From NCBI RefSeq assembly GCF_008831285.2, contig NC_045142.1:7354713-7418712 (forward strand): a stretch of DNA of 64,000 bases, in the 5' to 3' direction. This stretch comes from Nymphaea colorata. Taxonomy: Eukaryota; Streptophyta; Magnoliopsida; Nymphaeales; Nymphaeaceae. The notes beneath the pieces were generated by a model. It did no database searches. It saw nothing but the letters and a program-made list of their open reading frames with translations, and had not been told where the DNA came from. The translations under genes were made by a program, and so were the position numbers. Shown in pieces: positions 63,601 to 64,000 of this stretch (within the stretch, counting starts at the first letter, position 1; every line of letters begins with the position of its first letter).

Positions 63601-64000
63601 CATCAGAAGCTAAACCAATCCCAATCCTCTTCCCTGTCACCAAGTCCTGCAAAACACAACGATCGGCAGAGAATATAAGTTCACAATTCAATTCTTTAGT
63701 AAGTCTACTGACTGATAAGAGATTTAAAGGAAACTGGGGAACATGTAAAGCGCCCTGCACATGAAATTTGTCCAACAAGGACAGAGTGCCTTCGCCTGCC
63801 ACACAGGTAGAGGAACCATCTGCAAGAGAAACACGTTCCCTTCCCGAGGACAACTTATACTCATGAAACAATTTTGGATTACCTGTCATGTGATGAGTAG
63901 CACCACTATCGACAATCCATTCCCCCACAGAAGAGTTACCTTGATTGCCAATAACTGCAAGAGCATGATTAGCTGTAGTTCCCTCTGAGGTCTCAGTCTT
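60638..64000 (-). CDS. G Pol polyprotein (partial at window edge)
   Basis: Open frame of at least 1,096 codons, reading on beyond 64000. Protease WIVDSGATHHMTG has the canonical D-S-G. Integrase has FGHLPFGILKHLFPD, SISCDVCQFAKH, IHSDVWGPSGIYTRQGF, RSDNAREYMC and GVAERKNRQLL; reverse transcriptase has LLLVYVDDMIVTGDDDEEI; RNase H has DWAGCGDTRRSTTGYCI and YCDNKSAINLANN; the tail is LEGEC. The last Cys codon and TGA stop come from the LTR start, as in A1/A2. ADVLTKALPSASF shows the usual LTKAL, where A1/A2 read LTKGL. No stop or frameshift was seen. It encodes the enzymes for copying and integrating the element. Confidence 0.93.
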   Translation of the reverse strand, partial: KTETSEGTTANHALAVIGNQGNSSVGEWIVDSGATHHMTGNPKLFHEYKLSSGRERVSLADGSSTCVAGEGTLSLLDKFHVQGALHVPQFPLNLLSVSRLTKELNCELIFSADRCVLQDLVTGKRIGIGLASDGLYRLPIRVATALLTAIRKTDKRREDCLQSFMYWHERFGHLPFGILKHLFPDLCSSFDVSSISCDVCQFAKHVRASYPLSSSCANEAFSLIHSDVWGPSGIYTRQGFQYFITFIDDFSRATFIYLLKDRSEVPRIIETFILLVHTQYGANVKTFRSDNAREYMCRPVEEFLRQRGIVHETSCSYTPPQNGVAERKNRQLLNVTRALLFQRNLPKHYWGDAVLTSAYLINRMPSRVLNGRTPHSLLPGSRPPFPLPPRVFGCVCFIHDHSPNVKKLDPRSIKGVFVGYSPTQKGYKCIDPITGRAYVTRDVTFLEHASYFGANPLQGEQSVGREEYSQRQELQFIDFLDYKKAESLNIVDVPEKEERGDNSIEKEGPQLFGQFYSRRGTRTEVMTCDVRSTFNPNATPSLDEPSPTEETVETHDEVEKKNDDLPIALRKGVRSCTQHPIGNFVSYSRLGKDYKCFVSTLSLAVIPRTVAEAQSDSKWVDAMKEEIDALRRNLTWEVVKIPEAAHLVGSKWVYTIKYKPDGSVERYKARLVAKGFSQKYGIDYLETFAPVAKMKTVRVVISLAVMKEWKMYQLDVKNAFLNGDLEEEVYMHMPPGYEEPKMCCKLKKALYGLKQSPRAWFERLRRVMIRHGYKQGNGDHTLFVKKKESKVTLLLVYVDDMIVTGDDDEEIIKLKGLLATEFDLKDLGKLRYFLGMEVARSSTGLVLNQKKYTLDLLEETGKLGCRPTPTPFDTGHKLSLRDGEPLCEEDKGRYQRLVEKLIYLTLTRPDITFAVNVLSQFMHAPTDAHLKAVDRVLCYLKKNPGKGLLYVKQETVEIEGYSDADWAGCGDTRRSTTGYCIYLGGNLVVWRSKRQDVCSRSSAEAEYRAVAMGVSELLWLKILLTDIGIEIEGPMKMYCDNKSAINLANNPVLHDRTKHVEIDRHFIRERIDAKELILPYMKSEDQTADVLTKALPSASFERNVSKLGMFDMYAQLEGEC

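Larger units (their letters stand above)
60397..64000 (-). mobile_element. Ty1/copia retrotransposon G (5' end beyond window)
   Basis: Minus-strand relative of A1/A2. The 3' LTR occupies 60397-60643 (247 bp, TGTTGATAG...TTTCTACA), with the polypurine tract GAGGGGGAG just upstream. The possible right-hand target site is CAACA at 60392-60396; the partner lies outside the window. The pol frame is open to the window edge and its catalytic motifs are intact, so this is the best candidate for a recently active copy here. Confidence 0.9.

Overview
The window is nuclear DNA of a flowering plant. The genes have plant introns, one family is the plant-specific UGT78-type flavonoid glycosyltransferases, another is a LysM receptor kinase of the chitin-receptor (CERK1/LYK) type, and much of the rest is Ty1/copia LTR retrotransposons of several ages. 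I cannot name the species. The coding exons of the glycosyltransferases are clearly GC-richer than the AT-rich flanks, which are full of TA, GA and CT microsatellites.

Left third (1-27.5 kb): a tandem array on the minus strand. Three two-exon UGT78-like genes lie at 1-2104 (cut by the window edge), 14032-18515 and 21644-24170. Upstream of each lies the same 5' flank and then the 3' end of a LysM receptor kinase. Only the third kinase copy continues into a whole kinase domain; the other two are truncated pseudogenes. The array therefore arose by duplication of a unit starting inside the kinase gene and running through the glycosyltransferase. Later insertions broke it up: a 3.96-kb non-coding element with TG..CA ends (4378-8339), a copia relic near 9.2-9.7 kb, and a roughly 3.1-kb segment carrying broken Pumilio (PUF) exons (10.3-13.5 kb).

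Middle (26.8-55.6 kb): the kinase half of the LysM receptor kinase is spread over seven minus-strand exons whose phases and splice sites join to 279 codons plus a stop. One intron, 27459-52580, is 25.1 kb long and holds a nested stack of copia elements. A1 (27990-33165) is a young copy inserted in the intron. An old element B (from 33459) is split by C (36035 to about 50965). C is in turn split by D (36818-41692) and by A2 (41912-47195), a near-identical sister of A1. Several target-site duplications are perfect.

Right end (55.6-64 kb): further degraded copia pieces on both strands, then a minus-strand copia element G (60397 to beyond the window) with an open pol frame and intact protease, integrase and reverse transcriptase motifs. 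The LysM ectodomain exons of the kinase are not in the window and presumably lie beyond 64 kb.

I see no prokaryote-style operon, CRISPR array or new multi-gene system. The most unusual points are: the mosaic kinase/glycosyltransferase triplication; the His at the sugar-donor-determining position of all three glycosyltransferases; a lost splice acceptor in the third; the kinase gene spanning 25 kb of nested retrotransposons; and the A1/A2 pair, which share a mutated protease motif and a -1 gag/pol frame and carry swapped U3 haplotypes in their LTRs.
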